DNA of 64,000 nt from Empedobacter sp036647415 (GCF_036647415.1 NZ_JAVXKG010000010.1:33101-97100); one strand, 5' to 3'. Shown: positions 15,260-24,591, counted from the stretch's first letter. Notes: generated by a model not told the origin, from the sequence alone. Translations and numbers: made by a program.

Positions 15260-15267
15260 CTATTTTG

Positions 15268-15352
15268 CGGAGAGTGAGGGATTCGAACCCCCGGAGGTGT
15301 GACCCTCAACAGTTTTCAAGACTGCCGCATTCGACCACTCTGCCAACTCTCC
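15268..15352 (-). tRNA. tRNA-Ser (anticodon UGA)
   Basis: The minus strand folds as a class II tRNA: acceptor stem GGAGAGT/ACTCTCC, D-arm GGCAGAGTGGTCGAATGC, anticodon loop CTTGAAA giving UGA, long variable arm GAGGGTCACACCTC, and T-arm with GGTTCGAATCC. Discriminator G; the CCA end is not encoded. It is the likely attachment gene of the adjacent prophage, although the matching left-end copy lies outside the window. Confidence 0.95.
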
Positions 15353-15383
15353 AATAACAACACTTAATGCGTTATTGCGAGTG

Positions 15384-15413
15384 CAAATATAGAATCTTTT
15401 TTCATTTCTACAA
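15384..15413 (-). promoter_or_regulatory. Promoter of tRNA-Ser
   Basis: On the minus strand TTG (15411-15413), 19-bp spacer and TATATTTG (15384-15391) match the Bacteroidota consensus exactly. It ends 31 bases before the tRNA 5' end. The remaining bases up to the gap promoter at 15647 are AT-rich with no gene seen. Confidence 0.75.
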
Positions 15414-15646
15414 ATTCTTTTTTTTAGAATGACTTTTAACGAAAACGTTGTAGTAAATATTTTATAGAAATAATATTTATTTAAATAATTGTATTTCAGT
15501 AATTTAATTTAGTTTTGAGATTTCTAATGAAATTTGCTTTAGTAGAAATAATTACAATATAAATTGATTTTTGTATGTTTATCTGATGAAATTAATGATA
15601 ATGGTTAGTATTTGAAAAAAAAATATACGAAATCGTTATAATTGTT

Positions 15647-15654
15647 TATTTTTG
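15647..15654 (+). promoter_or_regulatory. Likely -7 box of gap
   Basis: TATTTTTG matches TAnnTTTG and lies 40 bases before the ATG at 15694. No TTG is found at the usual upstream spacing, so the call rests on this box only. It overlaps the in-frame TTG at 15652, which argues against that TTG being the translation start. Confidence 0.4.
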
Positions 15655-15693
15655 CCAATAATTATTTATAAACACAATAAAACAATTTCTAAA

Positions 15694-17133
15694 ATGAGTA
15701 ACTCTTCGTATGATCAGCAACTTGCATCTTTTAATGAGATGAGTAAAAAGGTTGTTGAATTCATTAAAATCGTATCTGATTTATGGTATGACCAATCAAT
15801 CGAATTAGTAATTTTTCGTAATCAGTTAGTCGATAGAAATGTGAGTGACATCGTTAATTTACATCAATATGCTGAAGAATTTGTAGGTGAAAAAATAGCT
15901 ATAGATGATACCTTGGCAATTGCAAAGGCGATTTCTGTAGCAAATTTACCAGCATCTAGATTAGACGTAGGTAAATTGGCAAAAGAATTTACTTTAGGTA
16001 ATTATGATTCTGCAACAGCATTTGTAGAAGATAAATTAGGAGAAAGTAGAGAGGCTAAAAATGTAGAACCTAAGGATGTTGTATTGTATGGTTTTGGACG
16101 TATTGGACGTTTGTTAGCTCGCGAATTAGCATCTCAAATGGGGAAAGGTCAACAAATGAGATTACGTGCAGTTGTGACACGCGATAAAAATGATCCTGTT
16201 TTATTAGAAAAACGAGCTTCTTTATTACGTCACGATTCTGTTCACGGAGATTTTGATGGTAATGTAATTGCAGATCATGAAAATAACGCTTTAATAGTTA
16301 ATGGTGTTACGGTGAATATGATTTCTGCAGCTCAACCAGAAGATATCGATTATACAGCTTATGGTATTAATAATGCATTGATTATTGATAATACAGGAGT
16401 TTTTAAAGATGATGTAGCTTTAGCTCGTCATTTAACAGCGAAAGGAGCAGATAAAGTATTATTAACTGCGCCTGGAAAAGGTGTTCCGAACATTGTTTAT
16501 GGTGTAAATCACGAAGAATATAGCCCAAATGAGGTTGATATTTTTTCTGCAGCATCTTGTACAACAAATGCAATTACACCAATTCTAAAAGTTATCGAAG
16601 ATAATTTAGGTGTTGTAAAAGGACATTTAGAAACAATACATGCATATACTAACGATCAGAATTTGGTTGACAATATGCACAAAAAATACCGTCGTGGACG
16701 TGCTGCTGCACTAAACATGGTAATTACAGAAACTGGTGCTGGTAGTGCTGTTGCAAAAGCTTTACCAAATTTAGCAGGTAAATTGACTTCAAATGCAATT
16801 CGTGTTCCAGTTCCGAATGGATCTTTGGTTGTATTGAATTTAGAAGTAAATAAAAATACATCAGTAGAAATGCTGAATGAAATAATGAAAAATGCAGCAT
16901 TAAATGGAGAATTAGTAGAACAAATTAAATATTCGTTGAACAACGAATTAGTTTCTTCTGATATTGTAGGAACTTCTGCTCCATCTATTTTTGATAGTAA
17001 TGCAACAATTGTTTCTGCAGACGGTAAAAATGTAGTATTGTACGTTTGGTATGATAATGAATATGGTTATAGCCACCAAGTAATGCGTTTAGCAAAACAC
17101 ATTGCAGGTGTAAGAAGATATACATACTATTAA
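15694..17133 (+). CDS. gap: Glyceraldehyde-3-phosphate dehydrogenase with N-terminal extension
   Basis: Oxidative phosphorylation of glyceraldehyde 3-phosphate with NAD(P) in glycolysis/gluconeogenesis. The ATG at 15694 gives 479 residues. The NAD-binding start VVLYGFGRIGRLLA lies near residue 130; the catalytic Cys is about 289 in SAASCTTNAI, with the conserved VPVPNGSLVVLN and WYDNEYGYSHQVMRLA further on. The first 125 residues are a helical extension not found in ordinary 335-residue enzymes but typical of a long Bacteroidota type. Single gene with its own terminator; no neighbouring glycolytic genes here, enolase lies at 58.8 kb. Confidence 0.9.
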   Translation: MSNSSYDQQLASFNEMSKKVVEFIKIVSDLWYDQSIELVIFRNQLVDRNVSDIVNLHQYAEEFVGEKIAIDDTLAIAKAISVANLPASRLDVGKLAKEFTLGNYDSATAFVEDKLGESREAKNVEPKDVVLYGFGRIGRLLARELASQMGKGQQMRLRAVVTRDKNDPVLLEKRASLLRHDSVHGDFDGNVIADHENNALIVNGVTVNMISAAQPEDIDYTAYGINNALIIDNTGVFKDDVALARHLTAKGADKVLLTAPGKGVPNIVYGVNHEEYSPNEVDIFSAASCTTNAITPILKVIEDNLGVVKGHLETIHAYTNDQNLVDNMHKKYRRGRAAALNMVITETGAGSAVAKALPNLAGKLTSNAIRVPVPNGSLVVLNLEVNKNTSVEMLNEIMKNAALNGELVEQIKYSLNNELVSSDIVGTSAPSIFDSNATIVSADGKNVVLYVWYDNEYGYSHQVMRLAKHIAGVRRYTYY

Positions 17134-17162
17134 ATAGTATTTTTTCCCTTTATTTAAAATTA

Positions 17163-17198
17163 ATCCGTTAGCTTTTTTTAGTTAGCGGATTTTTTTTT
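17163..17198 (+). terminator. Terminator of gap
   Basis: ATCCGTTAGC pairs with GTTAGCGGAT through two G-U wobbles around a T-rich loop, followed by a run of nine T. It starts about 30 bases after the gap stop. Confidence 0.75.
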
Positions 17199-17318
17199 GT
17201 AACATATTCGTTTAAAAACAGATAAATTAAGAATTAATATTACATTTGTTAATATTATATTAATGTAATATATAAAAATTAACATTATTTTTGAAAAACT
17301 AAAAAAAACATTTTATTT

Positions 17319-20300
17319 ATGAAAAAATTTTATTTTTTTAATTGGATACTACTCTTAGTTGGGTTGGTATCTTCTTCTGTTTTCGGACAGACTACTGTAA
17401 ATTATACATTTGCAAATACAAGTGGAGATGTAGACGAAAATGTAAGCTTCACAACTGAGAAAAATAATGCTACAGCAATACCAGCATTTACTAGTGGGGC
17501 TTTAAGGTTATATACAGGAAGTACTAATGGAAATTCTATAACTCTACATACTACGAACAATGTAAAAATTACGAGTGTTATTTTTAAAGGTGTTAGCGGT
17601 AATGTTGGAAATGCAAAATATTTTGTAGATGGCGGAACCACTTCTACAAACATCTCTGCGGTAAATAACAATTATACGATCCAAAATTTAAATGCAATCA
17701 CATCGTTACAATTTCAAAATGCAATTACAGGTTCATCAGGTCATATAAGATTAACTGGATTGACTTTAACATATGAAACTGTAGCTAATACTCCTCCTGT
17801 TGTTTCTTCAAAGACAATTACAGGAACTTATGGTGTTTTATTAACAGATGGTACAATAACAGCTACGAATAATCCTACATCTTGGACTCAAACAGGTGTT
17901 TTACCAACTGGAATTTCTTTTGATAAAGGTGTTTTCTCAGGAACTCCAACACAAACAGGTACTTTCGTAACTCAAATTACTGCTACAAACGCAACCGGAA
18001 TTTCTACACCTGCCGACGTTACTTTTAATATTTCAAAAGCTAACCAAATAGTTAACGAATTAGTTGATATGACTAAATCAATAACTATAAAAACATTTGA
18101 ATTACCTACAAATACAAATGCTAATTTAGCATTATCTTATGTCAGCTCAAATACAGATGTTGCGACGATTTCAGGATCTACTATTACAATAAACAAAATT
18201 GGAGAAACTACAATTTCTGCGACTAATATTGGAGATAGTAATTGGAATTCTTTTAGTAAAGATGTAAAACTTATTGTTACAGAAGATAACTCAAATGGAA
18301 ATCACCTTGTTATAAGTCAAGTGTATGGTGGTGGTGGGAATTCAGGAGCTACATACAAAAATGATTTTGTAGAGTTATATAACCCAACTTCTTCATCTGT
18401 TAATTTATCAGGATTATATGTGCAATATTCTTCAGCAAGTGGAACATTTGGCAATTCTGGTTTTGTAGCATTGCCAGATTTTAATATACAACCAAATCAA
18501 TATTATTTGATTCAATTAGCTGGAGGATCAAATGGGAAAGATTTACCTATATCAGATTTATTATCTGTAGATATTAATCTTTCTGCAACTAATGGTAAAG
18601 TTGCTCTATCAAATGGAATATCAACTTCTAATAATTCAACCCAATTTGTAGATTTAGTAGGTTTCGGTACTGCAAATGCACATGAAGGGACAAAAGCAGC
18701 TCCTGCAGGTAGTAATACATTATCAATAATTAGAAAAGAAAACGGGAAAATAGATACGAATAGTAATTTTGATGATTTTGAAACAGGAACACCAAACCCA
18801 AGAAATTCATCATTTGGTATGATGGGAACATCTACAACTTGGCAAAATGGTACTTGGTCAAATGGAGAAGCAGATTTAACAAAAGATGTAATTGTAAAAG
18901 GAAATTTAGAGGTAAATTCAGCTATTTCTGCAAAAACATTAACAGTTTCTGATGCTGGTGGAACGGTTTCTGTAAAATCAGGAGGTAGTTTAACAGTTGA
19001 TGGAAAAATTGATAACCAAGCTGGTTTAACAGGATTAGTTGTTGAGAATGGAGGAAACTTAATTCAAAATCAAAATGTAGTAAATTCAGGTGCAATTACT
19101 GTAAATCGTAATAGCCAATCTATGGTTCGTAACGACATGACGTTTTGGTCTTCACCAGTTCAACAAGAAGCTTGGCAACAAACAATTCGTTCTTTTTCTC
19201 CTGAAACGTTATACAATCGTTTTTGGACATATAATGAAGCAACAAATGAGTTTAGTCAAATCTTAACTTCAGATACAGATTCAAAATTATTCGAAGCTGG
19301 TAAAGGAGTTTCAATCCGTGTTAAAAATACATTAGCAACAGGAGCGAACGCAATTCATAACGGAGTATTTACAGGAGTTCCTTTTAATGGAGATATAACT
19401 GTTCCAGTTCAATTTACGGCAGGTGGATATAATCTTGTAGGTAATCCTTATGCGTCTAATATCAATGTAGAGAAATTTTTAGCTGCGAATACTAGTGTTA
19501 ATTCACTGTATTTCTGGACACATCAATTTGCTGTAGGTTCTACAGAGTATGCAAATAATTATGCTGCATTTAGTGTTGCAGGTAGTGTTATTCCTGGTTT
19601 AACAAATATTTCTTTAGGACAAGGATTTATCGTAGGACTTTCTCAAGCAACACCAACTGTTAGTTTTAATAACGCAATGAGAACGGCACAAGATGCTAAA
19701 TTCTATAAAAACTCAACTATAGAGAAAAATAGAATTTGGTTAAGTTTATCAAAAGAAGATAAACCAGTTAGTCAAATTTTATTAGCTTACATGGATGGTG
19801 CAACAAACGGAATCGATAATCAAATTGATGCTAAAGTTATGCAAAGAGGATCATCTGCCATTTACACATTGATTAATGATGAAGCATACGCAATTCAAGG
19901 TCGTAGCTTACCTTTCAAAACTGACGATGTTGTAAAATTAGGTTTCGAGGCTTTAGAGCAAGGAAATTATACAATTAATATTGAGCAAGTAGATGGTTTA
20001 TTTAATGAAAATCAAACTGTTTATTTAAAAGATAAAGAATTAAATCAAGTATATAATTTATCAGAATCTGCTTATAAATTTGCTTCTAAAGCAGGAGAAT
20101 TTAATAATCGTTTTGAGCTTGTATATGCAGATAAAACTTTAGCTACAGATGATTTAACAAAAAATAATATTGTTGTTTATAATACAAATAATACAATTGT
20201 TGTAGATTCTAAACAAAGCAAAATTGTTTCGGTAGAATTATATGATATTCAAGGAAGAAGAGTAGTTGAGAAAAACAAAATCAATTCTAATTCTTTCCAA

Positions 20301-20387
20301 ATTCAATCTTCAGCAAAAGGAGTTTTAGTAATAAAAGTTTTAACTGAAGATGGAAAAGTTAAAACACAAAAAATTGTAAACAAATAA
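17319..20387 (+). CDS. T9SS-secreted protein with lamin-tail domain and type A sorting domain
   Basis: A 1022-residue exported protein. Residues 1-23 are a Sec signal peptide (WILLLVGLVSSSVFGQ). After a beta-rich region, residues about 165-240 resemble Ig/cadherin-like putative-Ig folds (GISFDKGVFSGTPTQTG). Residues about 328-490 look like a lamin-tail domain (HLVISQVYGGGGNSG, NDFVELYNPTS, VDLVGFGTA). The C-terminal 80 residues (VSVELYDIQGRRVVEKNK to KTQKIVNK) are a T9SS type A sorting signal, so it crosses the outer membrane and is displayed or released. An AT-rich dyad (17237-17245 with 17263-17271) lies upstream. No catalytic site was seen. Confidence 0.8.
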   Translation: MKKFYFFNWILLLVGLVSSSVFGQTTVNYTFANTSGDVDENVSFTTEKNNATAIPAFTSGALRLYTGSTNGNSITLHTTNNVKITSVIFKGVSGNVGNAKYFVDGGTTSTNISAVNNNYTIQNLNAITSLQFQNAITGSSGHIRLTGLTLTYETVANTPPVVSSKTITGTYGVLLTDGTITATNNPTSWTQTGVLPTGISFDKGVFSGTPTQTGTFVTQITATNATGISTPADVTFNISKANQIVNELVDMTKSITIKTFELPTNTNANLALSYVSSNTDVATISGSTITINKIGETTISATNIGDSNWNSFSKDVKLIVTEDNSNGNHLVISQVYGGGGNSGATYKNDFVELYNPTSSSVNLSGLYVQYSSASGTFGNSGFVALPDFNIQPNQYYLIQLAGGSNGKDLPISDLLSVDINLSATNGKVALSNGISTSNNSTQFVDLVGFGTANAHEGTKAAPAGSNTLSIIRKENGKIDTNSNFDDFETGTPNPRNSSFGMMGTSTTWQNGTWSNGEADLTKDVIVKGNLEVNSAISAKTLTVSDAGGTVSVKSGGSLTVDGKIDNQAGLTGLVVENGGNLIQNQNVVNSGAITVNRNSQSMVRNDMTFWSSPVQQEAWQQTIRSFSPETLYNRFWTYNEATNEFSQILTSDTDSKLFEAGKGVSIRVKNTLATGANAIHNGVFTGVPFNGDITVPVQFTAGGYNLVGNPYASNINVEKFLAANTSVNSLYFWTHQFAVGSTEYANNYAAFSVAGSVIPGLTNISLGQGFIVGLSQATPTVSFNNAMRTAQDAKFYKNSTIEKNRIWLSLSKEDKPVSQILLAYMDGATNGIDNQIDAKVMQRGSSAIYTLINDEAYAIQGRSLPFKTDDVVKLGFEALEQGNYTINIEQVDGLFNENQTVYLKDKELNQVYNLSESAYKFASKAGEFNNRFELVYADKTLATDDLTKNNIVVYNTNNTIVVDSKQSKIVSVELYDIQGRRVVEKNKINSNSFQIQSSAKGVLVIKVLTEDGKVKTQKIVNK

Positions 20388-20411
20388 TTTACTTTCTTTA
20401 AAATATACACT

Positions 20412-20663
20412 ATGAAAAATATCAAACAAATCTTATTAGTTGCAGCGGCTTTATTATGTACGATAAATGTATCTGCAGAGGAAAAAGAAATTACCTTTTT
20501 TGAAACAAATAATCAAAGTACAAACGCTGTTGGTCCAGGAACTGGAGGAGGTGGAACAGATGATCCAGATCCGGCTTCGCCAATCGACGATTATTTACCT
20601 TTATTGGTAATTGGAGCAGGATTAGTTGCTTTACGTTTCAGAAAACAATTACTTAAAAACTAA
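20412..20663 (+). CDS. Small exported protein with PIDDYLP-TM-basic C-terminal tail
   Basis: An 83-residue protein with a signal peptide (LLVAAALLCTINVSA), a short Gly- and Asp-rich linker (VGPGTGGGGTDDPDP), then PIDDYLP followed by a hydrophobic helix (LLVIGAGLVALRF) and a basic end (RKQLLKN). This three-part tail resembles the layout of LPXTG and PEP-CTERM sorting signals and recurs in small Flavobacteriia proteins next to T9SS substrates. It follows the secreted protein by 24 bases and shares its terminator, so the two are probably one operon. Function unknown. Confidence 0.7.
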   Translation: MKNIKQILLVAAALLCTINVSAEEKEITFFETNNQSTNAVGPGTGGGGTDDPDPASPIDDYLPLLVIGAGLVALRFRKQLLKN

Positions 20664-20678
20664 TTTTAATAATAATAA

Positions 20679-20705
20679 AAAGTCGCTAATTAGCGACTTT
20701 TTTTA
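20679..20705 (+). terminator. Terminator of the T9SS protein operon
   Basis: A perfect palindrome AAAGTCGCTAATTAGCGACTTT at 20679-20700 ends in a run of T. It follows the small-protein stop by 16 bases. Confidence 0.85.
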
Positions 20706-20800
20706 TTGTCTCGTCCTGAAATAATGATACACAAAAAAAATAATCATTATGAAATAAGGGGGTATTTATGTAAAACACACGCAGCGGGACTAAACACTAA

Positions 20801-20925
20801 CATTTAAGCTGAATATTGTAAAAGAAATTGAAACAGACGAATCAAGTATCGTATAGATTTGTCGCAAAAATAGCGTAGTTTATAATAATATTTGAAGTAA
20901 CTACAAGTTTTCGGTACTCGAATAT
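20801..20925 (+). pseudogene. Degraded transposase OrfA remnant (IS3-like)
   Basis: Within a 373-base gap without an intact gene, one frame reads TFKLNIVKEIETDESSIV, a stop, then ICRKNSVVYNNI, a stop, then SNYKFS. This is the pattern of the N-terminal HTH of IS3-family OrfA proteins (KLxIVxEIExGE...ICRxYGVxxxTI), here with at least two nonsense codons. The stretch upstream from about 20707 (GTCTCGTCCTGAAAT) may be the old element end. No orfB or paired terminal repeat was found, so the element is a fossil. Confidence 0.6.
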
Positions 20926-20962
20926 TAGGTTTATATTTTTAGGATTAATAATTAATTATAAT

Positions 20963-20996
20963 AAAAAAAGGGAGTAATTCAAATAGAATCACTCCC
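20963..20996 (-). terminator. Terminator of the MsbA-like ABC gene
   Basis: GGGAGT-A-ATTC and GAAT-C-ACTCCC pair with one mismatch around a short loop (20970-20996), with seven T on the minus strand after it. It lies 40 bases beyond the stop at 21037. Confidence 0.7.
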
Positions 20997-21036
20997 CTTT
21001 TATATTTCTCACAACCTTACTTACTAAATCAGCTTA

Positions 21037-22821
21037 TCATTTTCTTTCACCAATTTGTTGTCTCCACATCGCATAATAAAGTCCTTTTTCCTCAAGTAAA
21101 TTATCATGAGAACCTTGCTCTATCACTTGACCTTTTTCTAAAACATAAATTCTATCTGCGTGCATTATCGTACTCAATCGGTGCGCAATAAGAACTGTGA
21201 TTTGTTCTTTATCTGCCGAAATTTCTTTTATTGTCGTTGTTATTTCTTCCTCTGTAATACTGTCTAATGCTGAAGTTGCTTCATCAAAAATCAATAAATT
21301 AGGTTGTCTCAACAAGGCTCTCGCAATAGCAATTCTTTGTTTTTCACCACCGCTTAATTTTAATCCACCTTCACCAATTATTGTATTTATTCCGTTTTCT
21401 GCTCGTTTTATTAATGTTGTGGCACTAGATTTTTTTAACGCTAATTGCAATTCTTCTTCCGTTGCATTAGGATTAACAAACAATAAATTCTCTTTTATTG
21501 TTCCTGCAAAAAGCTGCGTATCTTGGGTTACAAAACCAATTTGATTTCTTAATTCGTCAAAATCAAATTCATTTCCATTGATGTTATTATAATAGATTTC
21601 TCCTTCTTGCGCACGATATAATCCAACTAATAATTTAACCAATGTACTTTTACCAGAACCACTTGGTCCAACAAATGCGATGGTTTCTCCATTTTTTACT
21701 TCAAATGTAATTTCATTCAAAGCTTTATAACTAGCAGATTGATGTTTAAAAGAAACTTTATCGAAAGCTAATTGATTTATAGCACCAATCTGTTTAGGGT
21801 TTTTAGGTTTTTCTTCGACAGGTTTTTTCATCAAATTATCAAAATTCTGCAAAGATGCTTGTGCTTCTCGGTAAGAAATAATAATATTTCCGATTTCTTG
21901 CATTGGTCCGAAAATAAAAAATCCATAAAACATTAAAGATAAATATTGACCTGGCGTAACAATATCCTTGAAGATTAAAAATAATAAAGTTAACGTGATT
22001 AACTGTTGCAGAAAATTAACCATCGTTCCTTGAATAAAGCTTAAAGAACGAATATTTTTCACTTTTTTAAGTTCTAATCCTAAGATTTTATAGGTATTAT
22101 TATTAAGTCGATTTACTTCTTGTTTCGTTAAACCTAAACTTTTTACAATTTCGATATTTCGTAAACTTTCGGTTGTACTTCCCGCTAATTGAGTGGTTTC
22201 TGTGACAATATTTTTCTGAATTTTTTTAATTCTTTTACTTAATAAATTCGTTATAAAAGCGATAAGAAAAATTCCCACAACATAAACTGGCATAATAGTC
22301 CAATGTAGACGAATGGCATATACTGAAACGAAAATAATACTAACTAAAATTCCGAAAAAGATATTGATGAAATTGGTAATAAACTTCACGGAATCTTCTC
22401 TTACTTTGGTTAAAATAGAAAGCGTTTCTCCACTTCTTTGATCTTCAAAATCTTGATACGGCAACGCCATAGAATGTTGTAAACCATCTGTAAAAATATT
22501 TGCTCCAAATTTTTGAGTAATCACACTAACTACATAATCTTGAAAAGCCTTAGCTATTCTACTGACCATAGCAGTCCCTATCAATAATCCTAAAAAGAAA
22601 AATGCGCCATGATAATCATCGCTTCCATAAAAAAATTGATCCAAATTACGGGGTAACTTTTCTTCTTTATCAAAAAAATGGGGATGAGTAACCAATTGAT
22701 CTAAAATATTACCTGTAACTGCTGGTGCAAAAAGAGAAAATACTTGGTTGATTGTTGCTAAAATTAATGATGCAATCAGCAACCATTTATGTGGTTTTAA
22801 ATATTGTATTAATGTTTTCAT
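21037..22821 (-). CDS. ABC exporter half-transporter (MsbA/multidrug type)
   Basis: The start at 22821 (MKTLIQYLKPHKW, 594 residues) is preferred over the upstream ATG at 22845. The N-terminal half is a six-helix ABC transmembrane domain (to about 320). The nucleotide-binding domain has Walker A GPSGSGKST, the Q-loop VTQDTQLF, the signature LSGGEKQRIAIARAL, Walker B LLIFDEATSALDS and the H-loop AHRLST. It should work as a homodimer, or with a partner, to export lipids, drugs or peptides; substrate cannot be told. It stands alone with its own terminator. A second, different half-transporter lies at 30.0-31.8 kb. Confidence 0.88.
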   Translation of the reverse strand: MKTLIQYLKPHKWLLIASLILATINQVFSLFAPAVTGNILDQLVTHPHFFDKEEKLPRNLDQFFYGSDDYHGAFFFLGLLIGTAMVSRIAKAFQDYVVSVITQKFGANIFTDGLQHSMALPYQDFEDQRSGETLSILTKVREDSVKFITNFINIFFGILVSIIFVSVYAIRLHWTIMPVYVVGIFLIAFITNLLSKRIKKIQKNIVTETTQLAGSTTESLRNIEIVKSLGLTKQEVNRLNNNTYKILGLELKKVKNIRSLSFIQGTMVNFLQQLITLTLLFLIFKDIVTPGQYLSLMFYGFFIFGPMQEIGNIIISYREAQASLQNFDNLMKKPVEEKPKNPKQIGAINQLAFDKVSFKHQSASYKALNEITFEVKNGETIAFVGPSGSGKSTLVKLLVGLYRAQEGEIYYNNINGNEFDFDELRNQIGFVTQDTQLFAGTIKENLLFVNPNATEEELQLALKKSSATTLIKRAENGINTIIGEGGLKLSGGEKQRIAIARALLRQPNLLIFDEATSALDSITEEEITTTIKEISADKEQITVLIAHRLSTIMHADRIYVLEKGQVIEQGSHDNLLEEKGLYYAMWRQQIGERK

Positions 22822-22904
22822 TGTGACTAAGATAATAGTTTGCAAAATTAAGAATATATATCAGAGTAAATGATATTTGTAACTTAACTATTTTTAAAAA
22901 CAAA

Positions 22905-22937
22905 AAATCCTTTCTCAAAAAACTTGAAAAAGGATTT
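22905..22937 (-). terminator. Terminator of the amino acid permease gene
   Basis: AAATCCTTT (22905-22913) pairs with AAAGGATTT (22929-22937), extended by TCAA/TTGA inside, with a T-run on the minus strand. It lies 27 bases after the stop at 22964. Confidence 0.7.
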
Positions 22938-22963
22938 CTTTTATAACTTATAATTAGATCTTT

Positions 22964-24433
22964 TTATTCTTCTCCATTATTTAATTTACTGTGTTTTTTA
23001 CCGTAAATGAAATAAACTATAATACCGAAAACAACCCAAACACCCGAAAGTAATAAAGCTAATTTATCTAAAGTTGCAATTAAACAAACATTAATTGTTA
23101 CTCCTAAAATTACAATAATTTTATAAGCTGGTACTTTAAATGGACGATCAATATCTGGTTGTTTTTTACGCATAATCCATACTGCAATACAAACCATTGT
23201 AAAGGCGAATAATGTACCAAAACTTGTCATGTGTGCCAAAGTAGAGATTGGCGTTAATGCAGAAACTGTTGCTACAACTATTCCTAACAAAATGATTCCT
23301 TTATAAGGTGTTTTAGTTTTTGGATGTAATTCTCCGAAAAATTTTGGAATTAAACCATCTTTAGACATTCCGATAAAAATACGAGATTGTCCCATCATCA
23401 TAACCATTACAACTGAAATTAAACCAACTGTTGCAGCAATTGTAACAACGTTACTTGCCCAATGTTGCCCTGCAATCTCAAATGCGTAAGCAACAGGAGC
23501 TTTTATCGCTTCTGGATATTTACCCAAAGGATTAAAATCTGTATAATGCATCATTCCTGTTAAAACTAACGAAACGGCGATATAAAGAGCTGTACAAATT
23601 AACAGTGAAGTGATGATTGCAAATGGAACGTCCTTTTTAGGATTAATCGCTTCTCCAGCTTGTGTAGAAACGGCATCAAAACCAATGTAAGCAAAAAATA
23701 TTGCCGCTGCACCCGAAATTACTCCTTGAAAACCATAAGCCGAAGCCATACTTCCGTCTGGTTGTTCTATTAATCTTTGTTCTGGGATAAAAGGAATCCA
23801 ATTGTCTGGTACAATGTAAAATGCACCTACAATTACAACAAATATTACTGCTGTTGTTTTTAACAATACAATTAAATTATTTGCTTTAGCAGCCTCTTTC
23901 GTACCTTTTACAAGTAAACCTGTTACCAATAAAACAATAATAAATGCTGGTAAATTCATTGAAAAACCTTCGCCTGCATAACTTACAGGATCTGATGTTA
24001 AATAATCTGGTAAATGAATACCAAACATTTTGAGAAATTTAGTAAAATATCCCGACCAACTCACGGCTACAGCCATACTCGCCATCGCATATTCTAGTAT
24101 CAAACACCAGCCAAGTCCCCAAGCAAATATTTCTCCGACCGTACCATAAGCGTATGCATAAGCAGATCCTTCTACTGGAATAATAGATGCGAATTCTGCA
24201 TAACAAAGCGCTGCGAAAATACACGCAATTCCTGCGATAATAAACGATAATGCTAAAGCTGGCCCAGCATTATAATACGCACCTGTACCTGTTAATACAA
24301 AAATTCCTCCTCCAATAATTGCTCCTACACCAATTGCAGTTAAGCTCCATTTACCAAGAACCTTTTTTAGGTCATTTTTCTTGATATCTGCCTCGTAGGC
24401 ACTCAATGGTTTCTTCGCCCAAATATTTGACAT
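22964..24433 (-). CDS. APC-superfamily amino acid permease
   Basis: A 489-residue integral membrane transporter of the cationic-amino-acid-transporter-like APC group. The first helix has GVGAIIGGGIFVLTGTGA, the typical substrate-binding unwound segment; others include PVEGSAYAYAYGTVGE, FFAYIGFDAVSTQAGEAINPKKDVP and a C-terminal part with RPFKVPAYK. About 12 to 13 helices are expected. Substrate cannot be fixed by eye. A TATATTTG box (minus strand, 24457-24464) lies 24 bases before the ATG, but without a TTG at normal spacing. Confidence 0.85.
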   Translation of the reverse strand: MSNIWAKKPLSAYEADIKKNDLKKVLGKWSLTAIGVGAIIGGGIFVLTGTGAYYNAGPALALSFIIAGIACIFAALCYAEFASIIPVEGSAYAYAYGTVGEIFAWGLGWCLILEYAMASMAVAVSWSGYFTKFLKMFGIHLPDYLTSDPVSYAGEGFSMNLPAFIIVLLVTGLLVKGTKEAAKANNLIVLLKTTAVIFVVIVGAFYIVPDNWIPFIPEQRLIEQPDGSMASAYGFQGVISGAAAIFFAYIGFDAVSTQAGEAINPKKDVPFAIITSLLICTALYIAVSLVLTGMMHYTDFNPLGKYPEAIKAPVAYAFEIAGQHWASNVVTIAATVGLISVVMVMMMGQSRIFIGMSKDGLIPKFFGELHPKTKTPYKGIILLGIVVATVSALTPISTLAHMTSFGTLFAFTMVCIAVWIMRKKQPDIDRPFKVPAYKIIVILGVTINVCLIATLDKLALLLSGVWVVFGIIVYFIYGKKHSKLNNGEE

Positions 24434-24591
24434 GTTAATTTTTTTTCAATGATTGTCAAATATATATTTTTTTTATTAAAAATTTAAAATAAATATATAA
24501 GTATTAATCATTCATTTGTTCTGTTGTATTAATTGACAATAAAACAACTTATTAATTATTGTTTTCTTATTTCTATCTTATTAAATAAAAC

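Noticed and set aside
15652..15693. TTG start 14 codons upstream for GAPDH
   Set aside because: The TTG overlaps the TATTTTTG promoter box, so it would not be in the mRNA; ATG 15694 is used.
17237..17271. 9-bp AT-only inverted repeat upstream of the T9SS protein as an operator
   Set aside because: Such dyads are expected by chance in this AT-rich gap and no second copy was found; mentioned only inside the gene entry.
21197..21544. Plus-strand ORF antisense to the MsbA-like ABC gene, and similar long antisense ORFs elsewhere
   Set aside because: They are shadows of conserved coding regions on the opposite strand and show no protein-family features of their own.
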